Part shown: in pieces, positions 9,595 to 17,390 of the stretch
Position numbering within the stretch: the stretch's first letter is position 1
Layout of the letters: the number at the start of each line of letters is the position of its first letter
Assembly (NCBI GenBank): GCA_039715085.1
Contig: JBDLIB010000001.1
Coordinates: 1-64,000, forward strand
Source of the DNA: Namhaeicola sp039715085
Lineage (GTDB): Bacteria > Bacteroidota > Bacteroidia > Flavobacteriales > Flavobacteriaceae
DNA length: 64,000 nt
Reading direction: 5' to 3'
Notes under the pieces: model-generated
The model's input: only the letters and a program-made list of their open reading frames with translations
What the model was told of the DNA's origin: nothing
Databases searched by the model: none
Program-made: the position numbers and the translations under genes

Positions 9595-9835
9595 CTCGTT
9601 TATATGCGTAATACTGTTGTTGTTTACAGCGATTATAAATCTGTAAACAAGCAGTTTGGGTTATTTAATTAAGGTAGGGTAGAGTTGATTTATTTTATCA
9701 AATATCAACAATATATCTTATATAATTGGCAACATATATCACTTTTTTGTTTGATACGTGTTTATGTTGGCAATGTATAGTATATGTTTTAGTTTGAGGT
9801 GAGGGTTATCCCTATAAAAAGTAAGGGATATCCTT
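9595..9835 (+). repeat. Non-coding direct repeat family 1, copy B
   Basis: This is the second copy of the repeat at 4321-4542, in the same orientation, about 40 bp upstream of hamA. It shares the 31-base identical core (9685-9715) and the run GTTTATGTTGGCAAT (9760-9774). Together the two copies bracket the RelA/SpoT gene, hamB and hamA. The remainder of the gap 9555-10109 holds a copy of repeat family 2 and no gene. Confidence 0.75.
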
Positions 9836-9950
9836 TATTTGGTGTTAGTACGTTTAGCTACTTTTGGAGGGAAATGCAAATTGCAAGTAACTTGATTAAT
9901 TTAAAAAGAAAAAGAAAGAACATATGACTTTGTTTTGGCATCTATTTCGT

Positions 9951-10084
9951 TCAATTTACACCAGACTAGACGCATTTTTAGGAAATTTTAAATGTTTTCT
10001 CTTTTTGGAATTGCAAACGAATAAAATTCCTATTTTTAACATAAAATAGACGGGGTTATTACACGAACTCCCGTTGGCAGCAAC
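9951..10084 (+). repeat. Non-coding direct repeat family 2, copy A
   Basis: About 134 bp, closely similar to 11823-11956. Shared runs include TCAATTTACACCA at the left end, TTTTAAATGTTTTCTCTTTTT, and a right end with ACGGGGTTATTACACGAAC followed by CCGTTG. The right end can fold as a short hairpin (ACGGG/CCCGT). The copies lie immediately before and after the OLD-type gene at 10110, as expected for a cassette flanked by recombination sites. Confidence 0.8.
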
Positions 10085-10109
10085 CGAAAATACATAAAGA
10101 TAAAATACA

Positions 10110-11792
10110 ATGACAAGAGTTTGGTTAAGTGAAATTCAATTTAGTGATGATAGTAAAATTGAAATAAACAAAAATGACATTGTTGTTCTTGTTGGCCCCA
10201 ATAATGCGGGAAAGAGTGCAACCTTAAAAGAGGCTGCTAGTTTTTTACGAGCCAAAAACAGTAGTGGAAAAGTATTAAAAGATATTTCTATTCAAAAAAG
10301 TGGTAATAAAGATGAACTCATTTCGTTTTTAGGAAATTTTGCACAGAAAAAATTCTCAGGAAGTCCAAAACCTTCATATGAAGGTTTTGGATTTAATATT
10401 TATGAATCCAATGCAGAATCTTATTGGAATAGAACTGAAAATGGATTATCTGAACTTGCCAATATTTTTGTAAATACATTATCTACAGAGCAAAGATTAT
10501 CTGCGGCAAATCCACCTCAAAGCATTAAAATAACATCTCAAGCTCCTCAACATCCTATTCATTTTTTACAAAAAAATGACAGCTTAGAAAAAAAGTTCAG
10601 TGAATACTTTAAGCAAGCTTTTGGAAGTGACTTGATTGTCCATCGAAATGCAGGAAATGAAGTGCCTTTATATGTTGGAGAAAAACCAATTCCAAAAGCT
10701 GGGGAAGATAGAGTTTCTGAAGGATATTTAAATGAATTGGAAAAACTTGATTTACTTCATCAGCAAGGTGATGGAATGAGAAGTTTTGTTGGTGTTTTGT
10801 TAAACACATTTATTTCAAATCATTCTATTTTATTTATAGATGAGCCAGAAGCTTTTTTACACCCACCGCAAGCTAGATTGCTTGGAAAAATGCTCGCAAA
10901 AGACCTACCAACAGAAAGGCAACTATTCTTGGCTACACATAGTGAAGATTTTTTAAAAGGTTTATTAGACACAAACCTTGCAAATCTTAAAATTATAAGA
11001 ATTCAAAGAAATGAAGCCGTTAATAAAGTAAGTGTTTTAGATAGTGATGATATAAATGAAATATGGTCAGATTCACTTTTAAGACATTCAAATATACTAA
11101 GTGGCTTATTTCATTCTAAAGTAGTCATTTGTGAAAGTGACTCGGATTGCAGATTTTTTTCAGCTATTCTGTCTGCTCAATATGAAGAAGTTGGAGAAAT
11201 TTCACCTGACATACTATTTATTCATTGTGGCGGAAAGCACAGAATCCCAACAGCAATTAAAGCTTTGAAAAAGTTAGAAGTTCCATTAACTGTTGTTTCA
11301 GATTTTGACGTCTTAAATGATATTAATCCAATAAAACTCATTGTGGAAGACTTAGGAGGTGATTGGTCTGGTATTGAAGACGATTGGAAGCAAGTAAAAA
11401 AAGCAATTGAACAAAAAAGACCTGAATTTCTAACTTCAGATTTAAAAATAGAATTAGAAGATATATTAAGCTCTACAACTAATAGAATTTTTCCAAAAGC
11501 AAAAATATCAGAAATAAAAAGAGCTTTAAAAAAAGCTTCTGCTTGGACAGAAGCAAAAGAATTAGGAAAAGCATATATACCAAGCGGAAATGCTACACAA
11601 GCTTTTGAACGAATACAAGTGAAATTTAAGGAAATAGGTTTTTTTATTCTTGAAGTTGGTGAATTAGAGTGCTTTGTCAAAAGTATTGGAAATCACGGAC
11701 CAAAATGGGTAAGTGAAGTACTTGCAAAAAACTTAAAAACTGATCTAGAATTAGAAATAGCAAGAAAATTTGTTAAAGAATTTACAGCATAA
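10110..11792 (+). CDS. OLD-family ATPase/TOPRIM nuclease, single-gene
   Basis: A 560-residue protein. The ABC-type ATPase has Walker A GPNNAGKS at 29-36, Walker B ILFIDEPEAFLHP near 240, and the switch His in LATHSEDF. A TOPRIM-like domain follows: VVICESDSDC, then FIHCGGKHRIP, then VVSDFDVL. This order matches OLD nucleases. Single-chain fusions of the PARIS type (AAA15 plus DUF4435) look similar and cannot be excluded by eye. The gene stands alone between two copies of repeat family 2. It is not related closely enough to the 2247-4028 protein to be a recent duplicate. Confidence 0.85.
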   Translation: MTRVWLSEIQFSDDSKIEINKNDIVVLVGPNNAGKSATLKEAASFLRAKNSSGKVLKDISIQKSGNKDELISFLGNFAQKKFSGSPKPSYEGFGFNIYESNAESYWNRTENGLSELANIFVNTLSTEQRLSAANPPQSIKITSQAPQHPIHFLQKNDSLEKKFSEYFKQAFGSDLIVHRNAGNEVPLYVGEKPIPKAGEDRVSEGYLNELEKLDLLHQQGDGMRSFVGVLLNTFISNHSILFIDEPEAFLHPPQARLLGKMLAKDLPTERQLFLATHSEDFLKGLLDTNLANLKIIRIQRNEAVNKVSVLDSDDINEIWSDSLLRHSNILSGLFHSKVVICESDSDCRFFSAILSAQYEEVGEISPDILFIHCGGKHRIPTAIKALKKLEVPLTVVSDFDVLNDINPIKLIVEDLGGDWSGIEDDWKQVKKAIEQKRPEFLTSDLKIELEDILSSTTNRIFPKAKISEIKRALKKASAWTEAKELGKAYIPSGNATQAFERIQVKFKEIGFFILEVGELECFVKSIGNHGPKWVSEVLAKNLKTDLELEIARKFVKEFTA

Positions 11793-11822
11793 ATAAAATA
11801 AGGAAGCTGCCAACAATATAGG

Positions 11823-11956
11823 TCAATTTACACCAAACCAGAAACATTTTTAGGCAATTTTAAATGTTTTCTCTTTTTAGATTATCAGACTAATAAAATT
11901 CCTATTTTTAACATAAAATATACGGGGTTATTACACGAACCCCCGTTGTATGCAAT
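11823..11956 (+). repeat. Non-coding direct repeat family 2, copy B
   Basis: This copy of 9951-10084 follows the OLD-type gene and precedes the HEPN-like gene. Its right end has a perfect 6-bp hairpin, ACGGGG/CCCCGT, with a 13-base loop. The rest of the gap 11793-12125 contains only a 20-codon open frame at 12050 that I do not consider a gene. Confidence 0.8.
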
Positions 11957-12125
11957 CCCCCTTCGATGAATATTTTAGATAACGTCGGGGAAAACCAAAA
12001 AAAGAGTTAAAAATAAGAAATAATAAAAATTCATAAACAATTGAAAACCAATGACTAATATTGATGTTGGTTGGAATGCTGAGAACGATAATCACGATAA
12101 TTTAAAAATATAAAAGTTAGAAATA

Positions 12126-13337
12126 ATGAAACCAAGAATTGCTCTTTTTGGATTACCTCCATTAAGCTCAGGAGAAATTAAAATATGGGCTTTTGCAAAT
12201 CCTTCAGGAGGTAGTGCGGGCGATGAAATCTTCCAATCGGCTAATAACGAGGGTGGTAAAATATTAGACTTTGCTCATACTGACGTGGAATTGGGCTGTA
12301 CAATTACAATTCGGATTATGTCATCTGGCATATGTGAATACTCACACGAAATAATATATAATGGAGCTGACATCAGCCATGTTCCGAACTTTCGCAAGGA
12401 AACAAATACAACCGAAAAAGATGTTTCAAAAGATTGGGACATAAATTTATGGAAAAGTTGGAATCCACAAAAAGAACATCATGATGGATTAGAAGATGAG
12501 AAAAAATTTATCATGTTAAAAATTATATCTGTAGCTCCATTATGGGAATCATACTATGCGGATAGTAACATTGATTATTTAGAAAAATTTCATAAACTAT
12601 GGATAGGTCTAAATTCTTTTGCGTCTCAATATTCAACTGAAACAGGAGACAAGAATAAAATTCTTGCACTAGTACAGTCTGATTTGCGTCAAGAATTTAA
12701 TATGAAAATTAGCTCATTGACTAACCAAAAATCAGCAGATAAATGGAGAGAATTACAACGTGGAACTGGTCTTAATATGACCTCAGAAATTGTACGTGAT
12801 GAAATTAACACAACGTGTTCTAGCTTCGATTTTCTCGAATTAGCTAAGACAGCAACTGGACTATTCTCGGATATTTCAAAAGAACTTGATGGATTGATTT
12901 TCTTAGATAAAAATATAGGTAAGGACGTTTTTCGTGATATTTTTTCTAGATATCATCAATATATGGCATCTGCTGAAGGAATTGTTCATCCTTTTATCCT
13001 TTCAGAAGCTTTTGCAAATCCAAGAGCTCCAGAATCTATAGTAAGAATTGGAAGACTAGTTTTTCATAATCCATATCTTTCATCTGATCCTGGAAACCTA
13101 TTTAATTTAGGTGATTATTTTGGATCTGATTATTCTGCTGACACTTACCTAGGTCAAAGCATTCAAAAATTGAAAGATTGGGAGATCATCGATCCACTTT
13201 TTTTTAAATACCTGCTTGTCTTGTACAAGTTTCGTTGTGCATATTTTCATGGAGATTTGCCACCAAATAGGCAGAATAATGAATTGGCAAAGTCCGCTTA
13301 TCAAAGTTTATATGAGATTTTTCCAGCTATACTTTGA
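12126..13337 (+). CDS. Unknown protein with C-terminal HEPN-like motif
   Basis: A 403-residue protein of no family I can name. Near its C-terminus FRCAYFHGDL contains Arg-x4-His, the pattern of HEPN ribonucleases. FHKLWIGLNSFASQY near residue 155 resembles the F..LWi.fN motif that often goes with such domains. Many HEPN proteins are RNases in toxin-antitoxin and abortive-infection systems, so an effector role is plausible but inferred. The first ~110 residues are beta-rich (ALFGLPPLSSGEIKIWAF) and could be a sensor. It follows repeat family 2 copy B. Confidence 0.6.
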   Translation: MKPRIALFGLPPLSSGEIKIWAFANPSGGSAGDEIFQSANNEGGKILDFAHTDVELGCTITIRIMSSGICEYSHEIIYNGADISHVPNFRKETNTTEKDVSKDWDINLWKSWNPQKEHHDGLEDEKKFIMLKIISVAPLWESYYADSNIDYLEKFHKLWIGLNSFASQYSTETGDKNKILALVQSDLRQEFNMKISSLTNQKSADKWRELQRGTGLNMTSEIVRDEINTTCSSFDFLELAKTATGLFSDISKELDGLIFLDKNIGKDVFRDIFSRYHQYMASAEGIVHPFILSEAFANPRAPESIVRIGRLVFHNPYLSSDPGNLFNLGDYFGSDYSADTYLGQSIQKLKDWEIIDPLFFKYLLVLYKFRCAYFHGDLPPNRQNNELAKSAYQSLYEIFPAIL

Positions 13338-13532
13338 TAAAGTAATCAAAGGCACTGCATACAACAAAGAACTGAGGCAAAAACCAAATTTAATTTGGAT
13401 AATTTTTGCATATAATTTTCATGGTAATACAGGTATTTTACGAAGGAGAGGTTAGTATATAGTTTTTTATAAGCAATATTGAAAGAGAGGTAATTAATAT
13501 ATTAAATTGAATTAGTTTGAAGAATCATACCA

Positions 13533-14354
13533 TCATTTAGATAATGTAATTCCTAAGTCCCTCTCCCCTCCATCTTCATTCAACTCCACAAAAACATTCT
13601 TCTCCTTTCCAACAGAAAACTTCGGTAAAACAATCACAAATTCAGACTTAGAATTTGCTCTTATTCTTTCAGGAAATTGATGTTTGTAAAGTGGTTTTAT
13701 CTGGAGCATTTGAGAAGATTTTTTTGTTAAACTCGATTTGTTTTCAGTGAAAAATCGAAGGTAATTTACATCATAATCAATCTTGGATTTGTTATGAATT
13801 TCAACTAAATAATATAATGTATTTTTATGATAAGCTATATCCTTAATGACTAACCTGATCTGGTATTTTTGTTTGGATTTATTTAGATTTCTTCGTGAAT
13901 TTTTTAGAAATGAAGCACAGTTTTTAGCATATTGATCTTTAGCCTTTACTATTGTCTTCTTAATTGTGTTTGGGTGTTTTTGAAATGCTTGTACCTTCTT
14001 CTCTTTGGGAATTTCATTTCCGATACTCTCTTCTATTTTGATAAAATAATTGAGTTTTGGAAGTGTCTTTGAATACTTTAAAATATAGGAATATACCTGT
14101 CCGTCATTGGTGATTGTTAACAGGTTACTTTTCAATCCCGGTGTTGCTTGTAATAATCCAAAATATTGCTCTTTTTCTTTATTATGTGTAAATACAAAAT
14201 TGGATCTTCCAACAATTCCCTGGCGAATTGGTTTCGGAAAGAACAGGGATACTGTTTTATTATTATTAGCATAGATCGTATCTAATGATCTGGTATTTTG
14301 TGCTTGTGTTATTGCTGTTATTAATAGTAGTATAATGCTTGTTGATATTTTCAT
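13533..14354 (-). CDS. traN: Conjugative transposon protein TraN (DUF4138)
   Basis: A 273-residue exported protein. A signal peptide (ISTSIILLLITAITQAQ) is followed by the repeated beta-strand pattern of Bacteroides TraN. TraN is a periplasmic or outer-membrane component of the Bacteroidota type IV secretion apparatus, thought to correspond to VirB9. Its ATG overlaps the traM stop by four bases (ATGA). It is the last gene of the tra operon here. The usual traO, traP and traQ genes do not follow, and accessory genes begin instead. Confidence 0.87.
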   Translation of the reverse strand: MKISTSIILLLITAITQAQNTRSLDTIYANNNKTVSLFFPKPIRQGIVGRSNFVFTHNKEKEQYFGLLQATPGLKSNLLTITNDGQVYSYILKYSKTLPKLNYFIKIEESIGNEIPKEKKVQAFQKHPNTIKKTIVKAKDQYAKNCASFLKNSRRNLNKSKQKYQIRLVIKDIAYHKNTLYYLVEIHNKSKIDYDVNYLRFFTENKSSLTKKSSQMLQIKPLYKHQFPERIRANSKSEFVIVLPKFSVGKEKNVFVELNEDGGERDLGITLSK

Positions 14355-15274
14355 AATTTTTGTTTTAGTAAAAGTTTATAATTATTTGTTATTGTAACTT
14401 TTGTATTTCTGTTGGAGCGTTGGAATACATTCTTAAAGACATCTACCGACGGTATCCCCGGGATATTGATATTATCAACTACATCACCCACAATTGCCTT
14501 GGAAACATCTATCTTAAAATTGTTTACAGCGTAGATTCCTTCATTACCGTCCTGCAGGTCAAAAGCTTTTAAGCTTACCGATTTGTTCTGGATATTGGTA
14601 ATGTGTATCATCACTCTGTTGGGTTTGAAACTGACAAACCCATAGAGGTAAGTGTTTTTAGGAATTAGTCTATTATTTATAGTTGCTGTCTCTGTCAACC
14701 TTAGTCTCAATCGACTATGTGTTTTTACCATTTGCTCCCCTGAAACAACTACCGGAATAAACTCATCCGTCTCTTTATTTGTGTTTTGATTTTCATCTTT
14801 AGGTACTGATATAAAAAAAGATTGGTGGGATTCTTTAATTCTTTTTGTACTATTTTCCTGAAAATTCTTAATACTGTCATTTGTGGATTTTTTAAATGGG
14901 GGTAAACTTGTTTTTGGTGTTCTTCTATACCTGCTTTCAGTATAATTTATTCTCCCCTGATTGTAAATGCTATCTACAATTCGCTGTTTCTCTTTATCTA
15001 ACAGATCCGGATCAAATACTCCGGAAGAATCCAATAACCTTTCATCATAGATGCTGGGCGCATTTCTTTTTTGTATTTCTTTCAGGTCATTAATGGCATC
15101 CAGTTTAGAACTGTATTCTTCCTGTTCATCTTGTAGTTCCGGGATTGGAATTTTATTGGAATCTAATTCAGTTTCCTCTTCATCCTGAAAGACCATCATG
15201 GAGTATGTGATTATAAAAAGGATCACAATTCCTATGATCATCCCAAATACTATTTTATTCTTTTCAATTTTCAT
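14351..15274 (-). CDS. traM: Conjugative transposon protein TraM
   Basis: A 307-residue protein with one N-terminal membrane segment (about residues 9-28), a long charged and presumably disordered middle, and a conserved C-terminal domain (RLIPKNTYLYGFVSF, SLKAFDLQDGNEGIY). This is the layout of Bacteroides TraM, a VirB10-like core-complex protein spanning the periplasm. The gene overlaps traK by 11 bp and traN by 4 bp. Confidence 0.88.
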   Translation of the reverse strand: MKIEKNKIVFGMIIGIVILFIITYSMMVFQDEEETELDSNKIPIPELQDEQEEYSSKLDAINDLKEIQKRNAPSIYDERLLDSSGVFDPDLLDKEKQRIVDSIYNQGRINYTESRYRRTPKTSLPPFKKSTNDSIKNFQENSTKRIKESHQSFFISVPKDENQNTNKETDEFIPVVVSGEQMVKTHSRLRLRLTETATINNRLIPKNTYLYGFVSFKPNRVMIHITNIQNKSVSLKAFDLQDGNEGIYAVNNFKIDVSKAIVGDVVDNINIPGIPSVDVFKNVFQRSNRNTKVTITNNYKLLLKQKL

Positions 15275-15878
15275 CTTCTATCTTTTTTAAAGTGTTTTCA
15301 TAAAAATCTGTGATCAATAAGCCATGTGTGTTCTTTGGGAAATTCCTGTCTACATGGATTATTTTTCCTGAAGTTTTAAGTTCATATTTATCAATTGTGG
15401 CTCCTCGATTGATCTCAAAAATTACTGTGGTTTGAAATTGGTAAGGATCTTTTTGAATTTCAATTCTTGAGCTAATACTTTTTACTTTTTGAACCAATGA
15501 ATATTGGAGCAACCTGTTGTAAACTCCATCTGATTTTTTCTGACGGTAGAGTTCATCCACCGTACTATTTCCCAGCCATAATGCTTTGTCCAGATTCTTT
15601 TCATAATTGCTCGCATCTATGTTGTAGAAATATCGATGGAAAAGTTCCAGGTGTGCTAAAACTTCGACTTCTAAGTTCTCGTATTGGGTTACAACTTTTA
15701 AGGGAAGGATACTGCCATCTGTATTAATGGCAAAAGCATTGTTCAAGTTCTGTTGGTGTAATTTATATACGATGACTGATGAAACAATACTTAATACCGT
15801 GGCTCCCAGTATTACCGTTAGGACAATAAACCGGTTCAGCTTCAATACCGTGTAGATATTTTTATAGGGTGTTTTCAT
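15264..15878 (-). CDS. traK: Conjugative transposon protein TraK (VirB8-like)
   Basis: A 204-residue protein. A single membrane helix near residues 17-37 follows a short cytoplasmic start, then a VirB8-like periplasmic domain with the TraK pattern HLELFHRYFYNID and LWLGNSTVDELY. It serves as an inner-membrane assembly factor of the transfer apparatus. It sits between traJ and traM as in CTnDOT-type elements. Confidence 0.88.
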   Translation of the reverse strand: MKTPYKNIYTVLKLNRFIVLTVILGATVLSIVSSVIVYKLHQQNLNNAFAINTDGSILPLKVVTQYENLEVEVLAHLELFHRYFYNIDASNYEKNLDKALWLGNSTVDELYRQKKSDGVYNRLLQYSLVQKVKSISSRIEIQKDPYQFQTTVIFEINRGATIDKYELKTSGKIIHVDRNFPKNTHGLLITDFYENTLKKIEDEN

Positions 15879-15924
15879 AAATATTTTTTTTACTTCTTTC
15901 TACTTACTTTTTACTTCTCACTTC

Positions 15925-16755
15925 TTATGCACTGAATAACCGTAAAACAAATGAGGTTGCCCTTTTGTATAATTTGAATTTCAGGAATACGATAAACATA
16001 ATAGATCCCATTTCTACGATGATCTTTATCGTACCGTTATTGGTGGAAGCTCCTAACAGGTTGGACCAAAAATTGGTGTTGATCTCCGCATAAAGTGTAT
16101 TGACAAAAACATTGACCAGGAAAAATGCCGGCACCAGCATATACACTCCCGCATAGAGTTTGAAAAAAGTATAGGCCATCGTTCTGAACTTTTCAAAAAC
16201 GGATAAAGCAATAATTAGCGGAAAAAATGCCTGCATGATTCCCAAAAGGAAAAACCGCTCTGCTAAGAAGAGGGGGTAAATGAATAAGTCCAATACCCAT
16301 AAAAACAATCCGATGATGAAAGACAAGATCTTTACTCCGTAAAGCGGTGTAACCAAAGCTTCAAATAATAAGGCCATTGCCTTTTTGGTAGCTTCCAGAG
16401 CTCCTACGTCCTGTTCAATTTCTATGTCCTGCATTTGTAAAGGGATCAATGCCGGAGCTGTATTTCTATACTGTGATTCTATAGACACCAAAATATTGTC
16501 AAAAACATCCAGAACCTGTGTCGAGAATATGACTATAATCACAATGGCAAAATTCTTTATCAGGTCTGTAGGGCTTAATCCCCATGTGTAACCGTCCTTA
16601 TCGGCTGCTCCTTCGTAATATTTTTTAAGGATATTGATCAAAAAGAAAAGTACTGCCAGGGTTTTCATCCCGGTAATGGTGTATTGTGAGAAATCACTAT
16701 CCTTTATTGTAGTAAAAACAGCATCTACATATTCTAATCCTATACTTAAAAACAT
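15925..16755 (-). CDS. traJ: Conjugative transposon protein TraJ (VirB6-like)
   Basis: A 276-residue polytopic membrane protein with about six to seven hydrophobic segments (for example MKTLAVLFFLINIL, FIIGLFLWVLDLFIYPLFL, IMFIVFLKFKLY). Its position between traI and traK and its length fit TraJ, the VirB6-like inner-membrane channel component. The gap to traK is 46 bp. Confidence 0.86.
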   Translation of the reverse strand: MFLSIGLEYVDAVFTTIKDSDFSQYTITGMKTLAVLFFLINILKKYYEGAADKDGYTWGLSPTDLIKNFAIVIIVIFSTQVLDVFDNILVSIESQYRNTAPALIPLQMQDIEIEQDVGALEATKKAMALLFEALVTPLYGVKILSFIIGLFLWVLDLFIYPLFLAERFFLLGIMQAFFPLIIALSVFEKFRTMAYTFFKLYAGVYMLVPAFFLVNVFVNTLYAEINTNFWSNLLGASTNNGTIKIIVEMGSIMFIVFLKFKLYKRATSFVLRLFSA

Positions 16756-16788
16756 GGTTTGGTTAGTTGTTTGTTTAGGTTATATTAT

Positions 16789-17358
16789 TTAATTGATCGC
16801 AATCCTGTTATTGATCTTTTCCTGCATTTCCCTAAAGGAGATGATCTCCTGGTAGATCCTTGTTTTCTGGTCAATTTCAGCAACCATTTCTTTAGATGCT
16901 AGTTCCTTTTCTTTTAAGATTACTGTACGCTCCGCGTCGGTCATTTTAAAATAATCACTGGAAAGGATCTGGTTGATATATTCCAGGTCTTCCAAAGACA
17001 TTTCTATAATGGCATTAAAGGAGTCGGATATTCTTAGGATCTCATCGGGTTTGATATATGGAGAGTTTAATATCTGTCTTAATTCATCTCTTACCTTATT
17101 GAATAATCGTTGGTTATTTCGGTAGAGCTCTTGTACAGCTTTGAGCTGTTTTACCACATTACTTACCTTTTCAATTCTTTCTTTTTGCTCTTTTAGAAAT
17201 TTTACGGTCTTAAATAGTTCAGATGTCTGTTTTGCAGATTCTATCAATGATTTTCCCAATGCTATAAAATTGGTATTATCATAAACAAGCATCCCTTGGG
17301 CTTGAACTTGTGCAGACAAAAAGAGTATTATCATTAATGTTATAAATTTTGTTTTCAT
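16789..17358 (-). CDS. traI: Conjugative transposon protein TraI (DUF4141, VirB5-like)
   Basis: A 189-residue exported protein. The signal peptide (FITLMIILFLSAQVQAQ) is followed by a mostly helical, coiled-coil-rich mature part. It lies between the VirB4-like ATPase and TraJ, where Bacteroides elements carry traI. This TraI is a periplasmic or pilus-associated component and is not the relaxase of the same name in F plasmids. Confidence 0.8.
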   Translation of the reverse strand: MKTKFITLMIILFLSAQVQAQGMLVYDNTNFIALGKSLIESAKQTSELFKTVKFLKEQKERIEKVSNVVKQLKAVQELYRNNQRLFNKVRDELRQILNSPYIKPDEILRISDSFNAIIEMSLEDLEYINQILSSDYFKMTDAERTVILKEKELASKEMVAEIDQKTRIYQEIISFREMQEKINNRIAIN

Positions 17359-17390
17359 AATCTTTTGGTTTTATTTGTTGTTTGATTGAT

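Noticed and set aside
11222..11680. 152-residue minus-strand open frame inside the OLD-type gene
   Set aside because: It is antisense to the TOPRIM-containing region of a well-supported gene; a shadow frame.
12050..12112. 20-codon open frame before the HEPN-like gene
   Set aside because: Too short and without any supporting feature.
4259..12125. Integron attC-like cassettes
   Set aside because: The repeat-gene-repeat pattern resembles gene cassettes, but I found no paired GTTRRRY/RYYYAAC core sites and no integron integrase. The two repeat families also differ from each other.
13216..13455. 79-residue + strand open frame
   Set aside because: It overlaps the conserved C-terminus of the HEPN-like protein in another frame and has no independent support.
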